A stretch of 36,523 bases of DNA from NCBI GenBank assembly GCA_947505105.1, contig CANNKG010000032.1, positions 1 through 36,523 of the forward strand, in the 5' to 3' direction. This DNA is from Methylococcaceae bacterium (lineage in GTDB: Bacteria > Pseudomonadota > Gammaproteobacteria > Methylococcales > Methylomonadaceae). Each line of letters opens with the position of its first letter. Position 1 is the first letter of the stretch. The translations under genes were made by a program, and so were the position numbers. The notes under the pieces were generated by a model. The model did not search any database. It was given only the letters and a program-made list of their open reading frames with translations, and was not told the DNA's origin. Below, one piece after another: positions 28,431 to 36,523 of this stretch.

Positions 28431-29228
28431 TTATTGATCTGACAGATCAATTGGATGGGCAATAGTGTTTGAGTTATTTTCAGCCCCCGGATTCACCTTC
28501 GGCTCCCAAAATCTTGCGCAAAGTAAACCCAATTCAAATAATAAACACATCGGCAAAGCGAGCAATAACTGCGAAAGCGCGTCAGGCGGCGTTAAAAACA
28601 TTGCAATCACAAAAACCCCAACAATCACGTAGGGACGTTGCTCAGCTAACGTTTGCCGCGTCACCACGCCCATCCAAACCAGCACAATCGTCAATACCGG
28701 CACCTGAAAAGCTGCCCCAAAGGCCACAAACAAGGTCAGAACAAAATCAAAATATTTAGCTATATCAGTCATCATGGCCACACCCACGGGTGCAGTAGCG
28801 GTCAAAAACTGAAAAATTAATGGAAAAACCACAAAATAAGCAAAGGCAGCGCCCATATAAAATAAAGCAGTACTCGCTACCAGCAAAGGTAAAATCAGAC
28901 GCCGTTCATGCCGATATAATCCCGGCGCAATAAAAGCCCAGAACTCATACAAAACCACAGGTACCGCAACAAACAACGCCACGACAAACGTAAGCTTAAG
29001 TGGCGTTGTAAATGGTGTCGCCACATCAATTGCAACCATCTGGCTATTAGCAGGCATATGCTTAAGTAACGGTGTTGCCAAGTAGGTATAAATATCATTA
29101 GCAAAATACATAAGTCCAAGAAAGACCAAACTCACCCACAACACCACCACCAAAATTCGACTTCGTAATTCAATCAAATGGCTAATGAATGGCTGTTCAG
29201 TTCCGGTTTTTGAATCATCTGAATTCAT
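28431..29228 (-). CDS. tatC: Sec-independent protein translocase TatC
   Basis: Core Tat-translocase subunit that recognises twin-arginine signal peptides. The 265 residues have six hydrophobic helices, the N-terminal FISHLIELRSR motif, and the conserved FYEFWAFIAPGLY-like block (here VLYEFWAFIAPGLY) after helix 2. Usually tatA and tatB precede it, but the 505 bases upstream hold neither. It shares that gap, divergently, with a hydrogenase whose small subunit needs Tat export. Confidence 0.96.
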   Translation of the reverse strand: MNSDDSKTGTEQPFISHLIELRSRILVVVLWVSLVFLGLMYFANDIYTYLATPLLKHMPANSQMVAIDVATPFTTPLKLTFVVALFVAVPVVLYEFWAFIAPGLYRHERRLILPLLVASTALFYMGAAFAYFVVFPLIFQFLTATAPVGVAMMTDIAKYFDFVLTLFVAFGAAFQVPVLTIVLVWMGVVTRQTLAEQRPYVIVGVFVIAMFLTPPDALSQLLLALPMCLLFELGLLCARFWEPKVNPGAENNSNTIAHPIDLSDQ

Positions 29229-29733
29229 GACAACAAGTCCATATTTAAGCGAAGTAAAAAAATGACTGCATGGAAAAAAAGCTATTTTTCATCTACCATC
29301 TCTTCAAATACACTCCAAGGTCACAAAATAGTAAAATTGAAATATATGTACTACACATATCTTTAGATAAAAGTATTACTCGATTCCTTTCAACAGTATA
29401 GTAGGTTCACCATAATTGAGCACCCAAAACTCAAATGACGAGATGATCGTAAATTTCACTCTTTAGCTCTGTAAAGCACGAGATAACACCTTTAGCTTTA
29501 TCAAACATAACCATTTTACCTAGTTTCTTCAGTCAAGATTGAGATAGTACAAAATACTCTTAAGCAAATTGTTTTATCAAGCTAAAAAATAATTTATATT
29601 CTAAAATATCATCCCCTCAAATTGACATAATTTAGATGTGCGTCTATATTTTATTTTCAATTAAGTAAGAATCTAAGATTAATAGCGACTCAACCCACTT
29701 AATTTTCTTTAATGTCAACCCACAAAGTATCCT
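29229..29733. other. 505-base divergent region between tatC and hyaA
   Basis: AT-rich and with no credible gene on either strand; in particular no tatA or tatB. It holds the hydrogenase promoter at 29622-29650 and a small inverted repeat ATATGT-N5-ACATAT at 29344-29360 of unknown meaning. No sigma-54 -24/-12 element was found for the hydrogenase. Confidence 0.6.
29622..29650 (+). promoter_or_regulatory. Near-consensus sigma-70 promoter of the hydrogenase operon
   Basis: TTGACA (perfect -35), exactly 17 bases, then TATATT (five of six). Transcription would start near 29657, about 77 bases before the hyaA ATG. A strong basal promoter suggests that any H2, O2 or redox control acts by repression or by sites not recognised here. 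Confidence 0.65.
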
Positions 29734-30798
29734 ATGAACGAGACCTTCTATGATGTACTACGCAGACAAGGTATAAGCAGGCGAAGCTTTCTTAAATTTT
29801 GCAGCTTGACCGCCGCCTCACTTGGCTTAGGCAATACTTTTGCTCCGAAAATTGCCAATGCCATGGAAACCAAACCACGCACCCCTGTAATTTGGTTACA
29901 TGGTCTCGAATGCACCTGCTGTTCGGAATCATTCATTCGGTCAGCTCACCCATTAACTAAGGATGTGGTGCTCTCGATGCTTTCACTCGATTATGATGAT
30001 ACCTTAATGGCCGCAGCAGGGCACCAAGCCGAAGCGATTATCGAGCAAGTAAAATCAAAATACGACGGTAATTATATTGTCGCCGTAGAAGGCAACCCAC
30101 CCTTAGCTGAAGATGGAATGTTTTGCATCCACGGCGGTCGTCCATTTTTGGAAGTTTTAAAAGAAACTTGTGCAGGAGCAAAAGCCATCATTTCCTGGGG
30201 ATCTTGCGCAGCTTATGGATGTGTTCAAGCGGCCAAACCCAATCCTACCCAGGCAACCCCTATCCATAAAGTCATCAGCGACAAGCCAATTATTAAGGTT
30301 CCAGGGTGTCCACCGATAGCGGAAGTTATGACCGGTGTAATTGCATATATATTAACATTCGACCGCCTACCAGAATTAGATCGTCAAGGTCGCCCCAAAA
30401 TGTTCTATGGACAACGTATTCATGATAAATGTTATCGGCGCGGGCATTTTGATGCTGGACAGTTTGCCGAGATTTGGGATGATGAAGCTTCTCGTAAAGG
30501 CTATTGCCTCTACAAAGTTGGTTGCAAGGGCCCTACAACTTATAACGCCTGCTCATCAATGAGGTGGAATGGGGGAATTTCCTGGCCCGTTCAATCAGGA
30601 CATGGCTGCATCGGCTGTTCTGAAGACGGTTTTTGGGATAAAGGCAGTTTTTATGATCGCATTGTGGGAATGGATAATTTTGGAATCGAAGCCAGCGCCG
30701 ACAGAGTTGGCGGACCTGTTGCCGGTGTCGTAGCAGGAGCAATAGCTACCCACGCGGTCGTAACCGCTCTCTCTCGCTCGAAAAAGAAATCTGATTAA
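29734..30798 (+). CDS. hyaA: [NiFe]-hydrogenase small subunit, oxygen-tolerant Hyd-1 type
   Basis: Carries three Fe-S clusters that lead electrons from the active site to cytochrome b. A Tat signal (SRRSFLK at 15-21, cut predicted after ANA at 43) precedes 311 mature residues. The proximal-cluster cysteines are 60, 62, 63, 158, 163 and 192, which after cleavage become 17, 19, 20, 115, 120 and 149, exactly the E. coli HyaA set including both supernumerary Cys. Medial/distal ligands occur in [18 protein letters not shown] and GHGCIGC. A C-terminal hydrophobic helix (about 325-347) anchors it in the membrane. There is no good ribosome-binding site. hyaB follows after 34 bases. Confidence 0.97.
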   Translation: MNETFYDVLRRQGISRRSFLKFCSLTAASLGLGNTFAPKIANAMETKPRTPVIWLHGLECTCCSESFIRSAHPLTKDVVLSMLSLDYDDTLMAAAGHQAEAIIEQVKSKYDGNYIVAVEGNPPLAEDGMFCIHGGRPFLEVLKETCAGAKAIISWGSCAAYGCVQAAKPNPTQATPIHKVISDKPIIKVPGCPPIAEVMTGVIAYILTFDRLPELDRQGRPKMFYGQRIHDKCYRRGHFDAGQFAEIWDDEASRKGYCLYKVGCKGPTTYNACSSMRWNGGISWPVQSGHGCIGCSEDGFWDKGSFYDRIVGMDNFGIEASADRVGGPVAGVVAGAIATHAVVTALSRSKKKSD

Positions 30799-30832
30799 TC
30801 ATATTACAAATTCAACGAAAGGTTTTACTCCT

Positions 30833-32623
30833 ATGACAAGTAACGAAGCCGAAGTATCCAAGATTGACAGCAAAGGAAGAAGAGTCGTCGTAGACCCTGT
30901 TTGCCGTATTGAAGGGCACCTACGTATCGAAGTCAATCTTGATAACAGCAACGTTATCCGCAATGCCGTATCAACCGGCACAATGTGGCGGGGGTTAGAA
31001 GTGATTCTTCAGGGGCGTGACCCGAGAGACGCCTGGGCATTTGCACAACGCATCTGCGGCGTATGCACCGGACCTCACGCACTCGCGTCAGTGAGATCAG
31101 TAGAAGATGCGTTATCAATCAAAATTCCGGAGAACGCCAATACTATCCGAAACATAATGCACCTTAATCTGTTCGTTCATGATCATTTAGTACATTTCTA
31201 TCACTTACATTCATTAGATTGGGTTGATGTCATTTCGGCACTCAAAGCAGATCCTAAAGCGACCAGCGAAGCAGCTCAGCGGCAGTCATCCTGGCCAATG
31301 TCTTCTCCAGGTTACTTTAACGACGTCCAAACGCGACTGAAAAAGTTTATTGAATCCGGCCAACTTGGACTATTTAGCAACGCTTATTGGGGCAATCCAG
31401 CTTACAAACTGCCGCCTGAAATTAATTTGCTCGCGGTAGCCCACTATCTTGAAGCACTAGACTTTCAAAAGGAAATCATCAAGGTTCATACAATTTTTGG
31501 TGGTAAAAATCCTCATCCAAATTGGCTGGTTGGCGGCGTTCCCTGCCCCATCAATCTTGAAGGAGCAGGGGGTGCCATCAACATAGAACGGTTGAACATG
31601 ATAAAAACCATCATTGATCGCTCGGCGGAGTTTGTTGAAAAAGTATACCTCCCTGATCTGTTGACAATTGCCAGTTACTATAAAGACTGGCTACACGGTG
31701 GAGGTATTGCTTCAAAAAACCTAATGGCGTACGGTGAAATTCCAATACGTGCCAATGATTACACTGCCGGTAATTTTCAATTTCCACGCGGCGCGATTAT
31801 TAATGGCAATCTTGCTGAAATTCATGATATCGATCTCTATGACCCGTCGCAGATCCAAGAATTCGTGACCCATTCCTGGTATAAATATCCGACAGAGAAT
31901 GTTGGTCTCCACCCCTTTGACGGCATCACTAATCCAGATTTTACCTTAGGTCCTAATACAGTCGGCACTAAAACCAAGGTTGAAAATTTTGACGAAAGCG
32001 CGAAATATTCATGGATTAAAGCCCCTCGCTGGAAAGGTCATCCGATGGAAGTTGGACCGCTAGCACGTATCGTTTTAGGCTATATGCAACCGAAGCAATT
32101 TCCGTTTTATAAAGAATCGGTAGACTCGGTACTCAACAAACTAGATTTACCATTTGAAGCTCTATTCTCAACGCTCGGTCGCACAGCCGCCCGTGGGATT
32201 GAAACCTTATATTGCGCAAAATTGCAACAAGAACAATTTGATAAACTCATGAGCAATATCAAAGCCGGAGATATCAACACCGCCAATACCGAAAAGTGGT
32301 ATCCATCCAGCTGGCCCACAGAAGCTCGCGGTGTAGGTTTTTCGGAAGCACCGCGTGGCGCTTTGGGACACTGGCTTAAAATCAAAGATACTAAAATCGA
32401 AAACTATCAGTGTGTAGTGCCTACGACCTGGAATGCAAGTCCGCGTGACCACCAAGGGCAAATCGGCGCTTATGAAGCGGCATTACTAAATACGCCAGTC
32501 GCGAACCCGGAACAACCACTTGAAATTCTGCGCACGTTGCATTCTTTCGATCCCTGTTTAGCCTGTGCGACCCACATTATTGATCCAAACGGCGCTGAAA
32601 TGTCGGTTGTCAAGATACTCTGA
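30833..32623 (+). CDS. hyaB: [NiFe]-hydrogenase large subunit
   Basis: Holds the Ni-Fe(CN)2CO active site that oxidises H2. It has 596 residues. The first pair of Ni ligands is in [10 protein letters not shown] (Cys75, Cys78) and the second in DPCLACATH (Cys575, Cys578). A 15-residue tail after His581 is the part removed by the HyaD protease once nickel is inserted. The proton-path Glu is in CRIEGH (Glu27). There is no signal peptide, so it is exported bound to HyaA through Tat. GAAAGG precedes the ATG. Confidence 0.97.
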   Translation: MTSNEAEVSKIDSKGRRVVVDPVCRIEGHLRIEVNLDNSNVIRNAVSTGTMWRGLEVILQGRDPRDAWAFAQRICGVCTGPHALASVRSVEDALSIKIPENANTIRNIMHLNLFVHDHLVHFYHLHSLDWVDVISALKADPKATSEAAQRQSSWPMSSPGYFNDVQTRLKKFIESGQLGLFSNAYWGNPAYKLPPEINLLAVAHYLEALDFQKEIIKVHTIFGGKNPHPNWLVGGVPCPINLEGAGGAINIERLNMIKTIIDRSAEFVEKVYLPDLLTIASYYKDWLHGGGIASKNLMAYGEIPIRANDYTAGNFQFPRGAIINGNLAEIHDIDLYDPSQIQEFVTHSWYKYPTENVGLHPFDGITNPDFTLGPNTVGTKTKVENFDESAKYSWIKAPRWKGHPMEVGPLARIVLGYMQPKQFPFYKESVDSVLNKLDLPFEALFSTLGRTAARGIETLYCAKLQQEQFDKLMSNIKAGDINTANTEKWYPSSWPTEARGVGFSEAPRGALGHWLKIKDTKIENYQCVVPTTWNASPRDHQGQIGAYEAALLNTPVANPEQPLEILRTLHSFDPCLACATHIIDPNGAEMSVVKIL

Positions 32624-32650
32624 AACTACGCTCGATAAGGAGAGTTAACC

Positions 32651-33364
32651 ATGAATGAAACCGATTCTTCTGCAAACAACAATGATGAAGCATTAGGCTT
32701 ACGACAAATAAAAGCCGTCTATGTCTACGATGCTCCGGTACGTTTTTGGCACCTAACCAATGGCGTTTCAATTGTCATCCTAATAATTACCGGTTATTTT
32801 ATTGGCACTCCGTTACCCAGTTCTCACCAAGGATCAACTGAAATTTATTCGATGGGCTGGATTCGATTAACCCACTTTGTAGCCGCCTATATTTTTGCCA
32901 TAGGTTTTCTCGGACGCTTATATTGGGTTTTCGCGGGCAATGCCCATGCAAAGCAGATTTTTTATCTGCCAATTCATAAATTACGCTGGTGGGGCGAAGT
33001 CATTTTTGAGCTTAAATGGTATATGTTCATGGTTAAGCAGCCCAAAAAGTACATCGCTCACAATCCTTTAGCTCGCGTAATGATGTTTACGTTTGCCGTC
33101 TGGGGTTCCATTTACATGATACTGACCGGCTTTGCTCTTTATAGCGAGGGTGAAGGCTCAGGTCATTGGAGCGATATTTGTTTCGGTTGGATTTTAGATT
33201 TATCGGGTGGTTCAATGGCAACCCATTCACTTCACCGAATAGGGATGTGGGTAACGCTGATTTTTGCAACAATTCATACCTATGCCGCAATCCGAGAGGA
33301 TATTGTCTCCCGTCAATCCATCCTCGCCACAATGTCTAGCGGTTGGCGCACCTTCAGAGACTAA
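32651..33364 (+). CDS. hyaC: Hydrogenase cytochrome b subunit
   Basis: Di-haem membrane protein that accepts electrons from HyaA and reduces quinone. The 237 residues have four main hydrophobic helices. Candidate haem histidines are in VRFWHLTNG, RLTHFVAAY, and SLHRIG with TIHTYAA, the usual HupC/HyaC pattern. An AAGGAGAG ribosome-binding site is well placed. It follows hyaB by 27 bases and is followed, unusually, by an MCP-like gene. Confidence 0.96.
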   Translation: MNETDSSANNNDEALGLRQIKAVYVYDAPVRFWHLTNGVSIVILIITGYFIGTPLPSSHQGSTEIYSMGWIRLTHFVAAYIFAIGFLGRLYWVFAGNAHAKQIFYLPIHKLRWWGEVIFELKWYMFMVKQPKKYIAHNPLARVMMFTFAVWGSIYMILTGFALYSEGEGSGHWSDICFGWILDLSGGSMATHSLHRIGMWVTLIFATIHTYAAIREDIVSRQSILATMSSGWRTFRD

Positions 33365-33385
33365 CCCTGATCAACGAGAATCCTA

Positions 33386-35083
33386 ATGAACACCAACGAA
33401 TTTAACAACCAAGCCAATCAAGCGCAGGATCAAATTTCACTCGAACGCCTAAAACCGATAGATTTGCGCCATAGCTCACAACTAGCATTGGCTAGCTTTG
33501 CCTTCACATCGTTATTTTTTGCTGGCCTTGGCGTTCTTACCCTTCTCGATATACTAAACGCTACCGCAGCAGCAGGTATATTAGCGGCACTTGGTTGTGC
33601 GCTTGCGTTGGGCGATGCTCTTTATATCAGAAACATGGACAATACGATGGAAGCGCTCGCTGACGCGCTGCAAAAAAGCACCACCGGCATTAATGACATT
33701 TCCAATGAGTTTATCCTGCCGGAAGGATCACCGGTAAAACTGATTGTCAAACTGATCGCGGAACGAGATCAACGCGTTAGAGAAATGATCGGAAGAATAC
33801 GAAAAGGAACAACGTTAGCTGCTCAAGATGCAACCAAACTCAATAATTTTCTTTACGATTCTAACGCCTTGGCGGACGACCAAAGACGTTTAGCAGAAAA
33901 CATTATCGAAGCCAGTAAACAATCGCGCGAAGTGGCAGAACAAGCGAGTAACAATGCACTTGACTTAAGTTCGACCACAAATCGCCATATCGAGCAAGCC
34001 CGAGCATCTGTCGCCCAATTACGAGAAACCGCCAAAGGTGTTGATGAGGTTGAGCAAGGTATTTGTGAATTCGAAAACAAAGTCAAAGAACTCGAAATGC
34101 ATTCTCAAGCGATTGGTGGGGTTGCTGAAATTATTAATGCCATCTCCAGCAAAACAAATTTATTAGCCCTGAATGCCTCCATTGAAGCTGCCCGGGCTGG
34201 CGATTCAGGTCGGGGATTTGCGGTCGTTGCGGATCAAGTGCGCGTTCTGGCGAGCCAAGTTCAGGAAGCAACTGCAACAATTGCAGAAAGCATTATCACC
34301 ATGGATACGCTTGTGGGTAACACCAGACAAGAAACCACGGTCATATTGGGTCATGTCAAAAAAACCGCCCAAGCGGTTCGAGATGCCACCGAACGTTTCG
34401 GTAAAATGGTCAGCGACTTTGATCTTATGGGACAACATATCAATGAAACCACCAGGGGTATCGGTTCAATGGACGAATCAAACATCAAAATTCAGGAAAA
34501 AGTATCATTAATTCATCAAAGTTGTGATCAAGTTTCCAAACGCATCACGGAAGCTGAAAAAAGTGTGGCTAAAGTGATCAGCACTACAAGTCGCATTCAA
34601 GAACTAGGCGCAAATTTCCGAATTGGCGACAATGCCTTAGAAACATTAATAGAAATATTAGAGAATACGAGACGAGGATGCGCCAAAGCACTAGCGTCAT
34701 GCGGCGACCCGGTATTATCCGGTGAAACCGCCGATGGCGCCGAAGAAGCTATTATCACACCGGAAATGCAAGAAAAATTATTCACAACTTATAAACGCCT
34801 CACTCAATCCTTAACCAAAGAAATCCCCGAAGCACATTACGCAATCATTGTTGACGAAAATGGCGAGGTAATACACGCTGAATTTAAAGGCATGCGCACT
34901 CGACTAATCGACGATCCGCATATATCCTTAAGAGCCATTAGAAACAAAAACAATGTATCAATCAATTCACTCACCGATGAAAATAGTACTTTAATTACCG
35001 AGCTTTCGTTACCCATCAAAGTGCGTGGTCGTAGTTTTGGTGCCATACGTATTGGCGTTCCTCCATCGCTAATCGCCAAATAA
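33386..35083 (+). CDS. MCP-like signal transducer inside the hydrogenase operon
   Basis: 565 residues. Two adjacent transmembrane helices (about 34-55 and 58-80) leave almost no periplasmic loop, so there is no external ligand domain. A long coiled coil follows, with a recognisable methyl-accepting-protein signalling tip ([19 protein letters not shown] at 254-272, then [15 protein letters not shown]). The C-terminus (about 460-565) is an extra alpha/beta domain with [17 protein letters not shown] and a closing [13 protein letters not shown], resembling PAS/Cache-type sensors. It lies 21 bases after hyaC and 8 bases before hyaD, hence co-transcribed. An energy- or H2-sensing role is inference. 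Confidence 0.88.
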   Translation: MNTNEFNNQANQAQDQISLERLKPIDLRHSSQLALASFAFTSLFFAGLGVLTLLDILNATAAAGILAALGCALALGDALYIRNMDNTMEALADALQKSTTGINDISNEFILPEGSPVKLIVKLIAERDQRVREMIGRIRKGTTLAAQDATKLNNFLYDSNALADDQRRLAENIIEASKQSREVAEQASNNALDLSSTTNRHIEQARASVAQLRETAKGVDEVEQGICEFENKVKELEMHSQAIGGVAEIINAISSKTNLLALNASIEAARAGDSGRGFAVVADQVRVLASQVQEATATIAESIITMDTLVGNTRQETTVILGHVKKTAQAVRDATERFGKMVSDFDLMGQHINETTRGIGSMDESNIKIQEKVSLIHQSCDQVSKRITEAEKSVAKVISTTSRIQELGANFRIGDNALETLIEILENTRRGCAKALASCGDPVLSGETADGAEEAIITPEMQEKLFTTYKRLTQSLTKEIPEAHYAIIVDENGEVIHAEFKGMRTRLIDDPHISLRAIRNKNNVSINSLTDENSTLITELSLPIKVRGRSFGAIRIGVPPSLIAK

Positions 35084-35121
35084 TCTTTCTAATGGTCAAC
35101 TTTATTACGCAATCATCGCAT

Positions 35122-35688
35122 ATGATCGAAACACCCACTATTTTGGTATTAGGTATTGGCAATATATTATGGGCCGATGAAGCTTTTGGGGTTCGATGCC
35201 TAGAAGCGTTAAACCAATCCTGGTCTTTTGCCTCCAACGTTAGTCTGATGGACGGCGGAACACAGGGACTATACTTATTACCTCATGTTCAGAATGCTGA
35301 TCGCTTGCTGGTATTTGATGCCATCGACTACGGAGACACACCCGGTACTTTACGTGAGATCATAGGCTCTGAAGTACCACGCTTCTTTGGCGTAAAAAAA
35401 ATGAGCCTACATCAAACCGGTTTCCAAGAAGTATTAAGTGCTGCCGACTTTACCGGACAATATCCGAGTGAAATTGTTCTGATTGGTGTGCAACCTGAAG
35501 AGCTTGACGATTTTGGTTCCGGACTTCGGGAAAGTGTTATAAATCAGATACCCGCCGCAATAAAACTCGGTTTGGATTGGCTTTCCCGCTGGGATGCCAA
35601 ACCTACTCCTCGTGTGAATTCCAGCGCCATCCCTCATGACGCAAGAACTCACTGTCACCCAGAAATAACCGCCATCAATATCATTTAA
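35122..35688 (+). CDS. hyaD: Hydrogenase maturation endopeptidase HyaD/HupD
   Basis: Nickel-dependent protease that removes the C-terminal tail of the large subunit after metal insertion. From the ATG at 35122 there are 188 residues. The likely Ni ligands are Glu20 (GNILWADEAFG), Asp66 (LLVFDAIDYG) and His97 (MSLHQTGF), close to the family spacing. An in-frame ATG at 35092 would add ten residues and shift the motif away from the usual N-terminal position; neither start has a good ribosome-binding site. The region after about residue 150 is longer than in many relatives and ends in a His/Pro-rich tail. Confidence 0.93.
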   Translation: MIETPTILVLGIGNILWADEAFGVRCLEALNQSWSFASNVSLMDGGTQGLYLLPHVQNADRLLVFDAIDYGDTPGTLREIIGSEVPRFFGVKKMSLHQTGFQEVLSAADFTGQYPSEIVLIGVQPEELDDFGSGLRESVINQIPAAIKLGLDWLSRWDAKPTPRVNSSAIPHDARTHCHPEITAINII

Positions 35689-35693
35689 AGTTT

Positions 35694-36119
35694 ATGTCTC
35701 AATTATTACAACCAGCCTTGACTTCAATCACTAAACTAAATGAAGCGATAAGCAGAATGATTAATTTACATGGTTTTTCACCACTCAGCACAAACCATTT
35801 AGATGGAACTTTCTCATCCGGTCGCCACCTAGTACTGCTAACTCAAGATCCACTCTTAAGTCCCGAATCGCTGGATGCCTGCGTGATTTTGCCCGAAGCT
35901 TTAAAACGAAGACCATCCGACATCATTGTTAAATGGGTTGCCGATGCTGAAACCAGCCAACAATTGATGGCCAGCTGTCAAATTAATCGAGCTCCCGCCG
36001 TAATCTTTTTTCAAAATGGACAAATAACAAACTATCTGGAAGGCATTCGAGACTGGGGAAGTTATGAAGCCTCCATACTGGCACTTGTTGATTCATGCGC
36101 CGACCGATTCGAAGCTTAA
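35694..36119 (+). CDS. hyaE: Hydrogenase small-subunit maturation protein HyaE/HupG
   Basis: A 141-residue thioredoxin-fold protein without a CxxC active site. The family is recognised from LLTQDPLLSPES, the DIIVKWVADAETS strand, and INRAPAVIFFQNGQI with the conserved proline. HyaE-type proteins bind the Tat signal or precursor of the small subunit and help its maturation, especially under oxygen. It starts five bases after hyaD. A hyaF/hupH remnant follows after 34 bases. Confidence 0.88.
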   Translation: MSQLLQPALTSITKLNEAISRMINLHGFSPLSTNHLDGTFSSGRHLVLLTQDPLLSPESLDACVILPEALKRRPSDIIVKWVADAETSQQLMASCQINRAPAVIFFQNGQITNYLEGIRDWGSYEASILALVDSCADRFEA

Positions 36120-36153
36120 ATCAAGCCCTTAGTTATCGCCGAGAGAGACTACA

Positions 36154-36375
36154 ATGATGAGTTCAACACCCCAATACAAAGCCTTCCCAATCCCAGTGAT
36201 CGCCTATAATACTGAAAGTGAACCGGATGACACGGCGGAACTGATTGGTATCCCCATGGACATGGGCGTATTTTCCTTTCCCGGCGCCCCCTATGATACC
36301 GACCCGGACGTCATCAAAATAGCCATAGACTTGATCGACAATCTAATTGAAGGAATCTCTGCGGTACTCAATGAA
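36154..36375 (+). pseudogene. hyaF: hyaF/hupH 5' fragment, interrupted by an IS
   Basis: Readable HupH/HyaF N-terminus: FPIPVIAYN, an acidic E..PDDTAEL stretch, and PMDMGVFSFPGAP, which matches the P-M-P-x-x-M-x-x-F-x-P-P pattern of the family start. GAGAGA precedes the ATG. After about codon 74 the frame enters the terminal inverted repeat of an IS30-family element and runs on nonsensically to a stop at 36468 (104 codons in all), whereas the intact family is about 280 residues. HupH/HyaF assists small-subunit Fe-S maturation. Any 3' remainder would lie beyond the element, outside the window. Confidence 0.65.
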
Positions 36376-36523
36376 CGGCGGATTCAACTCCGAAGTGCAA
36401 TCCTAGTTGTCATGCGGCCTTCGGCAAAGATTCTGCAAAAAAGACTGAATGAGGTGTTTTATAGTTAAGGCTTTTCCGTGGTCGATGGTTAAGTTTTTTC
36501 ATCACCTCCTCGACATCCTTATC
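36376..36523 (-). mobile_element. IS30-family insertion sequence, right end (partial)
   Basis: The terminal sequence GGCGGATTCAACTCCGAAGT (36377-36396), followed by GCAAT, resembles IS30-type inverted repeats (GATTCAA...GAAGTGCAA), and the transposase C-terminus lies just inside it. The exact left boundary is uncertain by a few bases. The other end and any target duplication are outside the window. Confidence 0.75.
36410..36523 (-). CDS. IS30-family transposase, C-terminal 37 residues (partial)
   Basis: Read on the minus strand from the window edge, the frame stays open for 37 codons to a TGA at 36410-36412. It contains LNHRPRKSLNYKTPHSVFF, the conserved C-terminal signature of IS30-family transposases (LNxRPRKxLxxKTPxEVFF). 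The catalytic DDE residues lie further upstream, outside the window. The TGA sits about 35 bases from the element's end, as usual for this family. Its orientation is opposite to the hydrogenase operon. Confidence 0.85.
   Translation of the reverse strand, partial: DKDVEEVMKKLNHRPRKSLNYKTPHSVFFAESLPKAA

Noticed and set aside
36154-36468. A complete 104-residue hydrogenase accessory gene
   Set aside because: The last 30 codons lie inside an IS30-type terminal repeat and antisense to a clear transposase C-terminus, so the frame is an interrupted hupH, not an intact gene.
1-36523. CRISPR arrays, rRNA genes, replication origin, prophage
   Set aside because: No regularly spaced repeats, rRNA-like sequence, DnaA-box cluster or phage genes were seen on either strand.

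Overview
This is a chromosomal segment from a Gammaproteobacterium. The evidence is the protein sequences and the gene order: pth-rplY-prs-tRNA-ispE-lolB facing hemA-prfA-prmC, an rpsU-yqeY-dnaG-rpoD macromolecular-synthesis cluster, and a hydrogenase whose small subunit closely resembles E. coli HyaA. Base composition is moderate to AT-rich. Many junctions overlap by a few bases. Both tRNA genes encode their own CCA. A methanotroph-like (Methylococcales) host is plausible from this mix of genes, but that is inference; no methane-oxidation gene is present.

Layout. (1) 1-5663, minus strand: TPR lipoprotein, lolB, ispE, tRNA-Gln, prs, rplY, pth, read leftwards from a candidate sigma-70 promoter near 5700. 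(2) 5794-9770, plus strand: hemA, prfA and a prmC fused to a C-terminal JAMM metalloprotease domain, then a small PilZ protein. (3) 9792-13978: a TauE-type exporter (minus), then cca, yajQ and a PAS-GGDEF diguanylate cyclase (plus). The cyclase has a 527-base upstream region holding a perfect 26-bp palindrome and a sigma-54-like promoter. (4) 14014-25082, minus strand: rpsU, yqeY, dnaG, rpoD, tRNA-Ile2, metK, ahcY, metF, bioA, rsmE and a CPBP membrane protease, all in one direction. The metK to rsmE part is linked by S-adenosylmethionine chemistry. (5) 25091-29228: tsaD, plsY, folB, folK, a pteridine-reductase-like SDR, and tatC without tatA or tatB. (6) 29622 to the end, plus strand: an uptake [NiFe]-hydrogenase operon hyaA-hyaB-hyaC, an MCP-like signal transducer, hyaD, hyaE and a broken hyaF/hupH.

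The hydrogenase is of the membrane-bound, oxygen-tolerant (group 1d, E. coli Hyd-1-like) kind. The small subunit has a Tat signal and all six proximal-cluster cysteines, at the same mature positions as E. coli HyaA. TatC would take part in exporting the HyaA-HyaB dimer, HyaC would pass electrons to quinone, HyaD would trim HyaB, and HyaE with HyaF/HupH would assist small-subunit maturation.

The most notable points are: a chemoreceptor-like protein with no periplasmic domain inside the hydrogenase operon; the PrmC-JAMM fusion; and the last ~150 bases, which are the end of an IS30-family insertion sequence that has cut hupH after about 74 codons. The IS is readable on the minus strand as a transposase C-terminus and runs off the window.
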